From positions 1 through 24,150 of the forward strand of contig CAYVDH010000032.1 of assembly GCA_964450355.1 (NCBI GenBank): a stretch of DNA of 24,150 nt, given 5' to 3'. How positions within the stretch are numbered: position 1 is the first letter of the stretch; each line of letters starts with the position of its first letter. Positions 1 through 7,318 of this stretch are shown here, piece after piece. The notes under the pieces were generated by a model, which was given only the letters and a program-made list of their open reading frames with translations, had not been told where the DNA came from and did not search any database. The position numbers and the translations under genes are program-made. This DNA is from CAYVDH01 sp964450355 (GTDB lineage Bacteria; Bacteroidota; Bacteroidia; NS11-12g; UBA955).

Positions 1-1109
1 AACACAGTAACAGATTCTTTAACCCAACAAGGAATTTGAAACAAAATATGATCAACAGCACAACCCCCACCTGCAGTGGAAAAATTATTACAGACTGTTA
101 TTTCAATTGTTATTTTTAATTCATTATAGTTTGCAAAATCCTGCAAATTAAAAATTTCACTAAAACACATCCCGTAACAAATTTCTGATTCTGTTCTATT
201 TGGAAATTGAATTGGATAAGAATTTTCTATTCCATTAACAGTTATTATAAAATTACCATTATAACTTGGTTTTGATAAAACAGCCGAATTCCATACAGAA
301 CCATAAATACTTAATAATCTTGATGTTGGATCTTCTACTAATTTGAAGCTTTTGTCCATTGAAACTTTTTTATTTAAAGAATAGTTTGCATTAAAATTCA
401 AAGAAAAGTTTGCAGATGTTACAGTAGTAATTTTATTATTTTCTTCTACATCCCCAGGAAATTGACACCATTCCCAATCTCCAAAACTTCCATTTATAAC
501 CCCTGTAGAAACATCAACATTTGAATTTTTTTGTGTTGATGTGTTATTAATCGTTGAAGTTGTTGTTTGAGTATTACTTTTAGTTTTGCTTTTTGATTTA
601 CTTTTTTCTTTTACATTTAAAACCATTCCTTCATGCAACATATATTTACCTTTTTTAACACCATTCTTAAATTCCCCTTTATTTAATTTGGCTATAAGCG
701 CTCTATCATCCTTATCATAATAATCCATTCCATTTCTTTTCATATATGATGCAAGACCTTCGCCTTTTCTTACTTTATCACCTGGGTCACTACCAAGCCC
801 TTTAAAATCTACAATACATATTGGGCTATTATAACAATAAGCATATGGACTTTGCAAAGGATATTCAATCATTAATGGGTCTAAGCTAAACATCCTACCC
901 AACCTCGCATTATAAAATCTTGCTCCTAAGTCATAAACCATGACTTCGCCAGCTATTTCATCTATTAGCTCTTCACCATTAAACCCATACCTATACACTC
1001 CAATACTTCTCCCTGGCAATACATTCCCAAAGCCATAATAATCCAAACACAGTATGTAGTTTGCTGGCATTGTGTTTGAGCTGTGGTAGTTTTGTCCCGA
1101 TTTTAGCAT
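1..1109 (-). CDS. Rhs/YD-repeat protein, C-terminal tip (partial)
   Basis: The frame is open from a stop at 1136-1134 to the window edge, so the 3' end is missing; 369 codons are visible from the ATG at 1109. Residues 24-104 match the end of the RHS repeat-associated core: YGFGNVLPGRS, YRYGFNGEE (39-47), DLGARFYNARLGR (60-72), SLDPL (75-79), SPYAY (87-91) and NSPI..VDFKG (94-104). In whole Rhs proteins this core closes a shell of many YD repeats and is followed by a variable C-terminal domain. Here the YD repeats are absent. After the core comes a stretch resembling a LysM module (about 107-165), then a Lys/Ser/Thr-rich linker and a beta-rich tail I do not recognise. The start is uncertain: ATG at 1109 or 1070, or neither if this is a silent orphan tip. 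The piece before the core (GQNYHSSNT) looks like a second, broken copy of the usual core motif. No toxin motif was recognised. Confidence 0.75.
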   Translation of the reverse strand, partial: MLKSGQNYHSSNTMPANYILCLDYYGFGNVLPGRSIGVYRYGFNGEELIDEIAGEVMVYDLGARFYNARLGRMFSLDPLMIEYPLQSPYAYCYNSPICIVDFKGLGSDPGDKVRKGEGLASYMKRNGMDYYDKDDRALIAKLNKGEFKNGVKKGKYMLHEGMVLNVKEKSKSKSKTKSNTQTTTSTINNTSTQKNSNVDVSTGVINGSFGDWEWCQFPGDVEENNKITTVTSANFSLNFNANYSLNKKVSMDKSFKLVEDPTSRLLSIYGSVWNSAVLSKPSYNGNFIITVNGIENSYPIQFPNRTESEICYGMCFSEIFNLQDFANYNELKITIEITVCNNFSTAGGGCAVDHILFQIPCWVKESVTV

Positions 1110-1136
1110 TTTGAGGGGAATTTTGTAACGAATTTA

Positions 1137-1264
1137 AGGAGTTTTTTTTATTTTTTTAACTTAATATTTACTTTTTTTTATTAAGGCTTATCTACTAATA
1201 ATAATTTACAAATTTTTAAAGCATTGTAGCATATGTGTTAATGTTTATTTGTTATATTATAATT
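1137..1264. other. AT-rich non-coding gap
   Basis: The stretch between the truncated Rhs frame and the first repeat unit holds T-rich runs near 1140-1180 and no open frame, promoter or hairpin that I can support. Confidence 0.5.
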
Positions 1265-1482
1265 TCACCCATTCTGGGTTTTGGAATTTAATTACATTTA
1301 AAATTCTATAATCATTTCAACCCTTCGGGTTTTAGTTCGTAGATTAAATAACATTAAGTTCAAATGCAAGAAGTTATTTATATTTATTAATCAATCGTTC
1401 TTCAAAGATTAATCCCGAAGGGATGACATGATTATAACCTATAAAAACAAAGAGATAACAACCCTGAAAGGGTGGCATTATT
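1265..1482. repeat. Inverted-arm repeat unit A
   Basis: Four mini-hairpins are visible: CCCATTCTGGG (1268-1278), AACCCTTCGGGTT (1319-1331), ATCCCGAAGGGAT (1412-1424) and ACCCTGAAAGGGT (1461-1473). The first two have TTC loops and the last two GAA loops. The right arm, read in reverse complement, aligns with the left arm, including the shared TATAATCAT block. The unit is therefore one imperfect inverted pair with a spacer of about 75 bp. Positions 1304-1481 are identical to 2406-2583 in unit C. Confidence 0.85.
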
Positions 1483-1572
1483 AATTGAGTAACTTTTAGA
1501 AAAAAAGCCTTTAAAACTAGTTGTAGCTTAAATAAAATTTTTTAGTTTAATGTATAATCTATTCGAATGAAT

Positions 1573-2034
1573 TTATTCAATCCAGTCAAATAAGTATTCT
1601 TTTTTGTGTTCAATTTCAAACCTATTAAGCAAATCAATGTATTCTTCTTTAAATGTTTTTCTACTATGATATATCTCTTGATTTAAAATGTAATTGTAAA
1701 CATGTTCAATTTGTGAATGCGAATATGAAAATGCTCCATAACCTTCTTGCCATTGGAATTTGTTATTCAAAAATCTATTTTCGTTTATAAAATTTGTTGA
1801 ATTATTTTTAATATCTCTAATTAAATCTGAAATAGGCATGCTAGGTTTTAATCCAAAAAAACAATGAATATGGTCTCCAACACCATTAACAATTATTGAT
1901 TTTTGTTCTTTTGCTTTAATAATTCCAGAAATATATTTATGCAATTCACCCCTCCATGTTTTGCCAATTAAATTTTCTCTACCTTTTACTGCAAATACTG
2001 CTTGGATATATATTTGTGAAAATGTTCCTGCCTT
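1573..2034 (-). pseudogene. REP-associated tyrosine transposase (Y1/HUH), start codon lost
   Basis: The product belongs to the IS200/IS605-like Y1 transposase family (Transposase_17), single-strand DNA nucleases that nick with a tyrosine. Counting from 2034, the HUH metal motif is HIH at 55-57 (VGDHIHCFF), the expected nucleophile is Tyr115 in YNYILNQ, and the family signature WQEGYGAFSYS is intact. The C-terminal KTFKEEYIDLLNRFE is typical. Full-length relatives are about 150 residues and begin MA-T-F-S/T-Q-IY. Here the matching codons read AAG GCA GGA ACA TTT TCA, so the ATG has become AAG at 2034-2032. No other ATG lies upstream in frame. The first usable start, TTG at 1944, would remove about 30 residues including the first core strand. 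Otherwise the reading frame has no stop, which suggests recent inactivation or a non-standard start. The flanks are repeat units A and B. Confidence 0.8.
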
Positions 2035-2055
2035 AATTTTTATTTTATTATAATA

Positions 2056-2279
2056 TCACCCATTCTGGGTTTTGAAATATAATTATATTTAAATTCTATA
2101 ATCATTTCAACCCTTCGGGTTTTTGAGTTCGTAAATTAATTTTTATTAAGTTCAAATATAAGAAATTATTTTCAATCATTTATTAATCAATTATTCAATA
2201 AAGGTTAATCCCGAAGGGATGACATGATTATAACCTATAAAAACAAAGAGATAACAACCCTGAAAGGGTGGCATTATGT
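2056..2279. repeat. Inverted-arm repeat unit B
   Basis: Same plan as unit A: CCCATTCTGGG near 2059, AACCCTTCGGGTT near 2110, ATCCCGAAGGGAT near 2208 and ACCCTGAAAGGGT near 2257. The right arm is near-identical to A and C, but the spacer (about 2125-2205) has diverged clearly. The unit sits immediately upstream of the transposase 5' end. Confidence 0.85.
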
Positions 2280-2316
2280 CAATTAAATTTCTTCTTCTTT
2301 TTAATGCAAATTCTGA

Positions 2317-2349
2317 TTAAATGTGTATTTGTGAAAATGTTCTTGCCAT
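2317..2349 (-). pseudogene. Transposase N-terminal stub
   Basis: Reading on the minus strand from ATG at 2349-2347 gives MARTFSQIHI and then a stop. This matches the first ten codons of the transposase at 2034 (AGTFSQIYI) and has kept the ATG that the longer copy lost. The rest of the gene is gone: only about 90 bp separate units B and C. It is best read as the scar of an internally deleted second transposase. Confidence 0.7.
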
Positions 2350-2367
2350 GATTTTTATTTTATAATA

Positions 2368-2584
2368 TCACCCATTCTGGGTTTTGAAATTTAATTTTAT
2401 TTAATTTCTATAATCATTTCAACCCTTCGGGTTTTAGTTCGTAGATTAAATAACATTAAGTTCAAATGCAAGAAGTTATTTATATTTATTAATCAATCGT
2501 TCTTCAAAGATTAATCCCGAAGGGATGACATGATTATAACCTATAAAAACAAAGAGATAACAACCCTGAAAGGGTGGCATTATG
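2368..2584. repeat. Inverted-arm repeat unit C
   Basis: Third copy with the same four mini-hairpins (2371-2381, about 2421-2433, about 2514-2526, about 2563-2575). It is identical to unit A over 178 bp, although unit B lies between them. It abuts the ATG of the transposase stub on its left. The rightmost 50 bp fall inside a short plus-strand open frame that is a by-product of the repeat. Confidence 0.85.
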
Positions 2585-2743
2585 TCAATAACATATTATT
2601 CACTAATAAAACAAACACCCAGTATTACAAATTAATTCTTTTTGAGCTAAAAACAAATTGTCCCAATTTATCATATTGGCAGAAATTAAAAGTCCAAGAA
2701 GTGCATCAACAAAAACAAAGTAATGCATAAATTGAAGTTGTTT

Positions 2744-3499
2744 TTAAACAGAAAAATAAGGCAATAAAATATCCTCAAAATTGTATAATCCTTTATTTTT
2801 TGTTCTTAAATTTTGAGCAATAAATAATGCCCCATTACCAAATGCTTCTCTTGAAATACTTTCATGTATTAACCTTACTGTTTGATATGGAAATCCAAAA
2901 ATAACTTCATGTTTTCCAACTATACCACCAGCTCTGATTGAATTAATTTGACCCTTATCTATATCTAACGCATCAGCAATTTTTATTGCTGTTCCAGATT
3001 GCCCTTCTTTTTCTTTGAAATGTTCTTCAATTATTTCTATATCAACCCAAGGAGCAATTTTTTTAAGATACCTTGAGGCAAACAATAAATAATTCACTCC
3101 CAAAGTGATGTTTGGCGACCAAAACACTGTTGTTTCTTTAGATAATTCTTTTAGAAAATCTATTTCATTTTCTCCATAATGAGATATTGCTGAAATGATT
3201 TTAATGTTTCTTTCACTCGCAATTTTTCCATAAGTATAAATTCCACTTGTAGAAGAAAAATCAATGATATAATCAACTGGCTGCTTATTTAATACAGATT
3301 CAATTGTCGAATTTACTGAAGAGTATATAATGCCACTTTCTTCGGATTTAATCCCTAAAAATTCACCTACATTTCTTTTTTCTAAAGTATCAGATTTTCT
3401 GTAAACCCATTCTAGTGCAAACTCCTGATTTTGCAATATAACATTTGCAACTGATTTTCCTGTTTTTCCAAATCCAATTAAACCTACTTTTTGTTTCAT
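2744..3499 (-). CDS. dapB: 4-hydroxy-tetrahydrodipicolinate reductase family protein (DapB)
   Basis: DapB reduces the cyclic aspartate-semialdehyde/pyruvate product in the diaminopimelate/lysine pathway, in the cytoplasm. The N-terminal Rossmann part carries a nucleotide loop GFGKTG (9-14) and IIDFSS (78-83). The C-terminal catalytic half has SPNITLGVN (128-136), IEIIEEHFKEK (154-164), QSGTA (167-171) and RAGGIVGKHEV. His160 and Lys164 match the catalytic His and Lys of the family's HH-x-x-K-x-x-x-SGTA motif, and the usual second His is Phe161. The length of 251 is normal (240-270). Divergence at the glycine loop and at Phe161 leaves room for a paralogue acting on another substrate. A perfect -7 box lies 4 bp upstream of the start. 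The gene is separated from recO by 128 bp and may be transcribed alone. Confidence 0.78.
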   Translation of the reverse strand: MKQKVGLIGFGKTGKSVANVILQNQEFALEWVYRKSDTLEKRNVGEFLGIKSEESGIIYSSVNSTIESVLNKQPVDYIIDFSSTSGIYTYGKIASERNIKIISAISHYGENEIDFLKELSKETTVFWSPNITLGVNYLLFASRYLKKIAPWVDIEIIEEHFKEKEGQSGTAIKIADALDIDKGQINSIRAGGIVGKHEVIFGFPYQTVRLIHESISREAFGNGALFIAQNLRTKNKGLYNFEDILLPYFSV

Positions 3500-3503
3500 A
3501 TTA

Positions 3504-3511
3504 CAAAGTTA
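3504..3511 (-). promoter_or_regulatory. Putative Bacteroidota -7 box for the DapB-family gene
   Basis: The minus strand reads TAACTTTG, an exact TAnnTTTG match, with only four bases before the ATG at 3499. A transcript starting at the usual distance would have almost no leader. I see no clear TTG at the -33 position. Confidence 0.5.
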
Positions 3512-3627
3512 TGATAATTGTGTAATATAGCTTTAAATTTACCTACTATACATTTATCTATAATTTGTATCTAACTAATTTTGTTCTGTATAAATAGTAT
3601 TTTTAATTCAATTAAAATTTGTTAAAA

Positions 3628-4347
3628 TTAACTACTCCCACTCATTTGATAATACACATCACGACTCCTTAATTGAAAATGCTCGTTCACATGCACTCTA
3701 AAATATTCTATAAGACAATCGATGGTTTGATTCCTTAATGTATTGGATTTAATTAAATGCAACATGCCCTTATTTATCAACTCCACAATGATTTTACTGA
3801 CTTGTACATTGTTTTCTATTCTAGGATTTACATCGCTGCTGGTAAATATCCCATTTTTTAAATCTATACAATGCCCTTCTTTATACGTATCTATGTTGGG
3901 CAAACATCCATAGTGATGCAATATCGACAACATATCAAAAGGCAATTGCCAAAAATGTGGTTCTTGTTTTAAATTAGGCAATAAATCGTGTTCTAAATAA
4001 TCAAACAACAGTTCGTTTTGCTGATTTTCTTTTAATAATTGCTGCAATAATTCGTTGTGTATCGCAAACATCGCTTGCCTGCCTAATGAAAAATCCATGG
4101 AATAAAATGTGTCAAGGATGTTGATTTCTTTGATGCTTTGCAAGTTTTTTTTGGCATGATTTTCAAACACTAAATCCAATAAGTTCAATGGCATTAAATG
4201 TGAAGTTTTAATGCTTGCTTTTTTTCCATACACGCCCCTAACCATAAAACCCATTAAACCAAATTGACGTGTAAATACATTGACAATTGCAGAATTATCC
4301 CCATATTTAATGGATTTAATCACTATCCCTTTGGTTTTTACAACCAT
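3628..4347 (-). CDS. recO: DNA repair protein RecO
   Basis: RecO acts with RecF and RecR to load RecA onto single-stranded DNA coated with SSB. The N-terminal OB-fold region is recognisable by KTKGIVIKSIKYGDNSAIVNVFT (split here as residues 4-14 and 15-26), then RGVYGKKAS and the LNLLDLVFE strand. The C-terminal helical half carries QLPFDMLSILHHYGCLPN. Length is 239, usual for the family in this phylum. The four-cysteine zinc site seen in some RecO proteins is not present: only two cysteines (GC..., HC) lie in that region. The ATG overlaps the porZ stop as TGATG, which points to translational coupling. Confidence 0.9.
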   Translation of the reverse strand: MVVKTKGIVIKSIKYGDNSAIVNVFTRQFGLMGFMVRGVYGKKASIKTSHLMPLNLLDLVFENHAKKNLQSIKEINILDTFYSMDFSLGRQAMFAIHNELLQQLLKENQQNELLFDYLEHDLLPNLKQEPHFWQLPFDMLSILHHYGCLPNIDTYKEGHCIDLKNGIFTSSDVNPRIENNVQVSKIIVELINKGMLHLIKSNTLRNQTIDCLIEYFRVHVNEHFQLRSRDVYYQMSGSS

Positions 4348-6611
4348 CAGTTCACAAATAAAATTTTTCCCATTCCAGTTTCTGTCCCCTCTGCATTGAT
4401 TACAAAGGCAAGATAAATTCCAGTACTCGGTCTAGTCCCATCAAAAGTTCTGCAATTCCAAGTGGCAGTTCCTCCATTGGAATATGTCTGATATACCAAG
4501 TTTCCATTGATGTCTGTAATTTTAACCAATGAATTATCTATTAAACCAGTGATGGCAATTTCTCCATCAAAATCAGGTCGAACAGGGTTGGGGTAAATCA
4601 CTACATTTTCTAAATTCTTTTTTGATGGACTGGCATCGCTTTTATATGATGCAATGCCATCTGTAGTACCAAAAAACACTTCGCCTGTGGCATCAAATAT
4701 CCCAATTGAGCGAACATTGTCTGATGGCAAGGGTGTATTCTCTTTTGTAAAATGATGTAAAATGGTTTCTCCATCTTTGTCTATTAACCAAGCTCCATTG
4801 GTGGTACCTATCCACCTTCTGTCTCCACCGTCTATAGTAATACAGTTGATTACTTCGCTGCCCAATAAATACCCACCTAAATTGGAGTTTTCTTCTACTG
4901 ATACAATGATTCTTTTTGCATCGTAATTTCCAGAGGTAAACACATTATTGGGTGTGCTAATTTTAGACAATCCTTGATCACTGCCAATCAGCAGTTCCCC
5001 ACTTTTGGTAAATGCTATGTCTGAAATGTTTATGGAAGGTAAGTTTCCACTCCCAACGCCAGTGTTTAAGCTCAAATACACATCGTCATTTTTTCTGGCA
5101 GTTCCTTTGTCATTAAACACCACAATTCCCACTCCTGATTTGGGTGTCAGTATCCATTTGTTCCCTTTGCTATCTATCACAATCTTTCCAGTAAAACTAA
5201 CTGGTGTAGAAAATCGTTCGAATGTGCCATTCTTATTTAATTTCACTAAACTGCTGTCCACATCGAAGTTACTCATCCATAAATTCCCAGTTTTGTCAAA
5301 AGCCAAACCATTGATGATGCAAAATTGATTGCTTCGCAGTTTTAATGGCGAATTATTTTGGTCGTACAACTGAGTAGGGATTTTGTTATTAAACTGAACT
5401 AAGCCTTTGCCAAATGAACCAATGAACAAGCGATTGGTATTGGCATCAAAAGCCATGTGAGTGTAATCGTAAGCTGAATTAGAAATGGCATTATCAACTG
5501 ATTCGTACCAAGTAAAGTTATCAAATATGTATGCTTTATTGTAATTAAAATTTGGAGCAAAATTGTTTGAATTGTAATCTCCAGAACTTACCCAAAACTG
5601 ATTGTAAGCATTAATAAACTGAAAATTATCGTTTGATCTTGGCCCATTGGGTATGTAATTGATTTCTCCTGAATTAGACATGTACACCAAACCATTAAAA
5701 GAACTGCTGTACCAATATTCATCTGATTTATCAACCAAAGCTTGTGTTAAAATATTGACATTTTTGTAAAACTTATTTCCGCTTGCATTTTCTTTGATGA
5801 TGTGTTTACTGAACAATCCAATCACCAATTGATTGTGACACACATCTATGTTAGTGACCATTAAATTGGTACCAGGTTCGTAATTCGTCCAAGTTTTGTT
5901 TTGGTATTGCAACAACTGGCTATCTAATTCAGCGACTAATTTTCCATTGTAATGTGTAATGAATTTAGAATGAATGGATGCTGATTTGAACAAAGTCCAA
6001 TTATTAAAGTCTGCTAAATTAACGCTGTTGTGGTAATAAGCTCTGTATATGCCATTTTTAGTACAAATGTAAATACTGTCGTTTAATATTGCTGAGCTTT
6101 TAATTTCTATGGTAGTACCTCCAGGACCAATGCTTTGATAAGAGTTTTTAATCTCGTTTTTACTGTAATCATATTCAATCAAACCGAAAGTAGTGCTCAT
6201 AAACGCAATGTCATTGTAAAACAATATGTGATTGGTTTTTTTCTCTCCAATGATTTGTTTTCTTGTAATGTCTTGGTTGATGTTTTTATTTCCTTTGACT
6301 ATGGTTTCTATGGTTCCATCTGTGTATGAAATGATTAATACATCTTTTTCAAATGAATAGTTCAATGCCGAAGCTTTAAAACCATAAAAACCACTGGCAG
6401 GAGATAACCTGCTAATTTCCTCTCCATTTTTATTGTATGCAAACAACCCTTTGTCTGTGGCACAATAAATTTGCGAATTTGTTTCTGTCATCGCCACCAC
6501 ATTTTTATAGGACAAATGCAATCTCCACCCTCCTATTGGCGTAGGTTTATTTTGACTATACAATGAAATAAATAAAATTAAGGAACAATATAACAATAGC
6601 AGCTTTTTCAT
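4347..6611 (-). CDS. porZ: Type IX secretion system protein PorZ
   Basis: PorZ is a surface component of the T9SS attachment complex (with PorU, PorV, PorQ) that helps anchor cargo to the outer membrane. I start it at ATG 6611 (MKKLLLLYCSL...), which gives a clean signal peptide of about 20 residues and 754 residues in all. An in-frame ATG at 6656 would put 15 charged residues before it. The N-terminal region has the PorZ opening GGWRLHLSYKNVVAM, followed by two-component-regulator-type beta-propeller repeats (for example IYCATDKGLFAY, IYICTKNGIY, LLIGSDQGLS, RWIGTTNGAWL). The C-terminal domain begins at VVIYPNPVRPDFDGEI and ends GMGKILFVN, as in PorZ. Length is close to the 776 residues of the Porphyromonas protein. 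It is coupled to recO by TGATG. Confidence 0.85.
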   Translation of the reverse strand: MKKLLLLYCSLILFISLYSQNKPTPIGGWRLHLSYKNVVAMTETNSQIYCATDKGLFAYNKNGEEISRLSPASGFYGFKASALNYSFEKDVLIISYTDGTIETIVKGNKNINQDITRKQIIGEKKTNHILFYNDIAFMSTTFGLIEYDYSKNEIKNSYQSIGPGGTTIEIKSSAILNDSIYICTKNGIYRAYYHNSVNLADFNNWTLFKSASIHSKFITHYNGKLVAELDSQLLQYQNKTWTNYEPGTNLMVTNIDVCHNQLVIGLFSKHIIKENASGNKFYKNVNILTQALVDKSDEYWYSSSFNGLVYMSNSGEINYIPNGPRSNDNFQFINAYNQFWVSSGDYNSNNFAPNFNYNKAYIFDNFTWYESVDNAISNSAYDYTHMAFDANTNRLFIGSFGKGLVQFNNKIPTQLYDQNNSPLKLRSNQFCIINGLAFDKTGNLWMSNFDVDSSLVKLNKNGTFERFSTPVSFTGKIVIDSKGNKWILTPKSGVGIVVFNDKGTARKNDDVYLSLNTGVGSGNLPSINISDIAFTKSGELLIGSDQGLSKISTPNNVFTSGNYDAKRIIVSVEENSNLGGYLLGSEVINCITIDGGDRRWIGTTNGAWLIDKDGETILHHFTKENTPLPSDNVRSIGIFDATGEVFFGTTDGIASYKSDASPSKKNLENVVIYPNPVRPDFDGEIAITGLIDNSLVKITDINGNLVYQTYSNGGTATWNCRTFDGTRPSTGIYLAFVINAEGTETGMGKILFVN

Positions 6612-6650
6612 ATAGATTTTTTTATAAAACGTAAATACATTCAAATAATT

Positions 6651-6680
6651 TTGCAATATAGTAAAAATGACTTTATTTTG
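6651..6680 (+). promoter_or_regulatory. Possible promoter for the lipoprotein pair
   Basis: TTG at 6651-6653 and TATTTTG at 6674-6680 are 20 bp apart, close to the -33/-7 spacing of Bacteroidota sigma-ABfr promoters. The -7 box is one base short of TAnnTTTG. The ATG at 6692 lies 11 bp downstream. The 80-bp gap also has to hold the promoter of divergent porZ, for which I see no clear box. Confidence 0.35.
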
Positions 6681-6691
6681 AAATTAATATC

Positions 6692-7306
6692 ATGCAAAAA
6701 TACTTAAATTACATCGGAATTTTAGTACTGTTTTTAATGTTTTTCAATGGAACATGCAATGAAAAAAAAACAGTTACCCCTCAAGCTAATACCAACACAC
6801 AAGACCCTGGTATTTTAGCCCCGTCACAAGTTAACATCACCAATTCAAATGGAGCACCAATGATGACTCCTGGCACTTTGTTGCCCGAATGCGATTACGA
6901 TGTTAATATTCCTGCTACTTATTATTTCCACGTTTATGGAATTAACAACGCAACCTTTCCTCCATCAAAAATTGTTTACAATTCCACTGTTTTGAGAAAT
7001 ACTGACATTCAAAACAATGGACAAAACCTTTTCGCCATTATCCCTACTCCAATGAATCAAACTTTTTTCATCGATTTGTTTGTCGTTTATGACAATTGTA
7101 ACGAATGTTGCGGCAAACTTAAACTAGAACAAATTGGTTCTCAAGTTGTCGGTTGCACCTCCTCTTTTCCTGAAATTCCTGAAAGAGGCCGTCCATCCAT
7201 TTATTTAACCTCTAATATCTTTTTAGCAGGCGAAGAACACGGACCACTTAACCTATCTATGCATTCTGTAAACTGTATCTGCGATTGTGACAACAACATT
7301 GAATAA
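6692..7306 (+). CDS. Cysteine-rich secreted or lipoprotein-like protein
   Basis: I do not recognise the family. The N-terminus has a hydrophobic stretch (about residues 8-18) followed by NGTC with Cys22, a possible but poor lipobox (Thr at -1 is unusual). The next 20 residues are low-complexity Thr/Asn/Pro, like a surface linker. Nine cysteines occur in 204 residues, including DNCNECCG and NCICDCD near the end, so disulphides or metal binding are possible. The gene is followed 12 bp later by a second lipoprotein and is divergent from porZ. A role at the cell surface is inferred from the export signal only. Confidence 0.7.
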   Translation: MQKYLNYIGILVLFLMFFNGTCNEKKTVTPQANTNTQDPGILAPSQVNITNSNGAPMMTPGTLLPECDYDVNIPATYYFHVYGINNATFPPSKIVYNSTVLRNTDIQNNGQNLFAIIPTPMNQTFFIDLFVVYDNCNECCGKLKLEQIGSQVVGCTSSFPEIPERGRPSIYLTSNIFLAGEEHGPLNLSMHSVNCICDCDNNIE

Positions 7307-7318
7307 AATTTTAACACC

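Larger units (their letters stand above)
1265..2584. mobile_element. REP/BIME-like array with RAYT-type transposase
   Basis: The order is unit A, transposase gene (minus), unit B, transposase stub (minus), unit C. All three units lie in the same orientation, and the left arm of both B and C directly abuts the 5' end of a transposase or its remnant. REP-associated tyrosine transposases (RAYTs) are known to sit beside, and to move, short palindromic repeats arranged in inverted pairs. The arrangement here fits that model, but movement is inferred. The array lies between the 3' end of the DapB-family gene and the 5' end of the truncated Rhs frame. Confidence 0.8.

Noticed and set aside
1265..2584. 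CRISPR-like repeats
   Set aside because: The units are about 220 bp with internal inverted symmetry and unequal spacing, with no short direct repeats separated by equal spacers and no cas genes.
2530..2730. 66-codon plus-strand open frame
   Set aside because: The first third lies inside repeat unit C and is present in units A and B, where it is not kept as a frame; the rest resembles no protein and is AT-rich filler.
5005..5328. 107-codon plus-strand open frame
   Set aside because: It is antisense to the propeller region of porZ and has no recognisable features.
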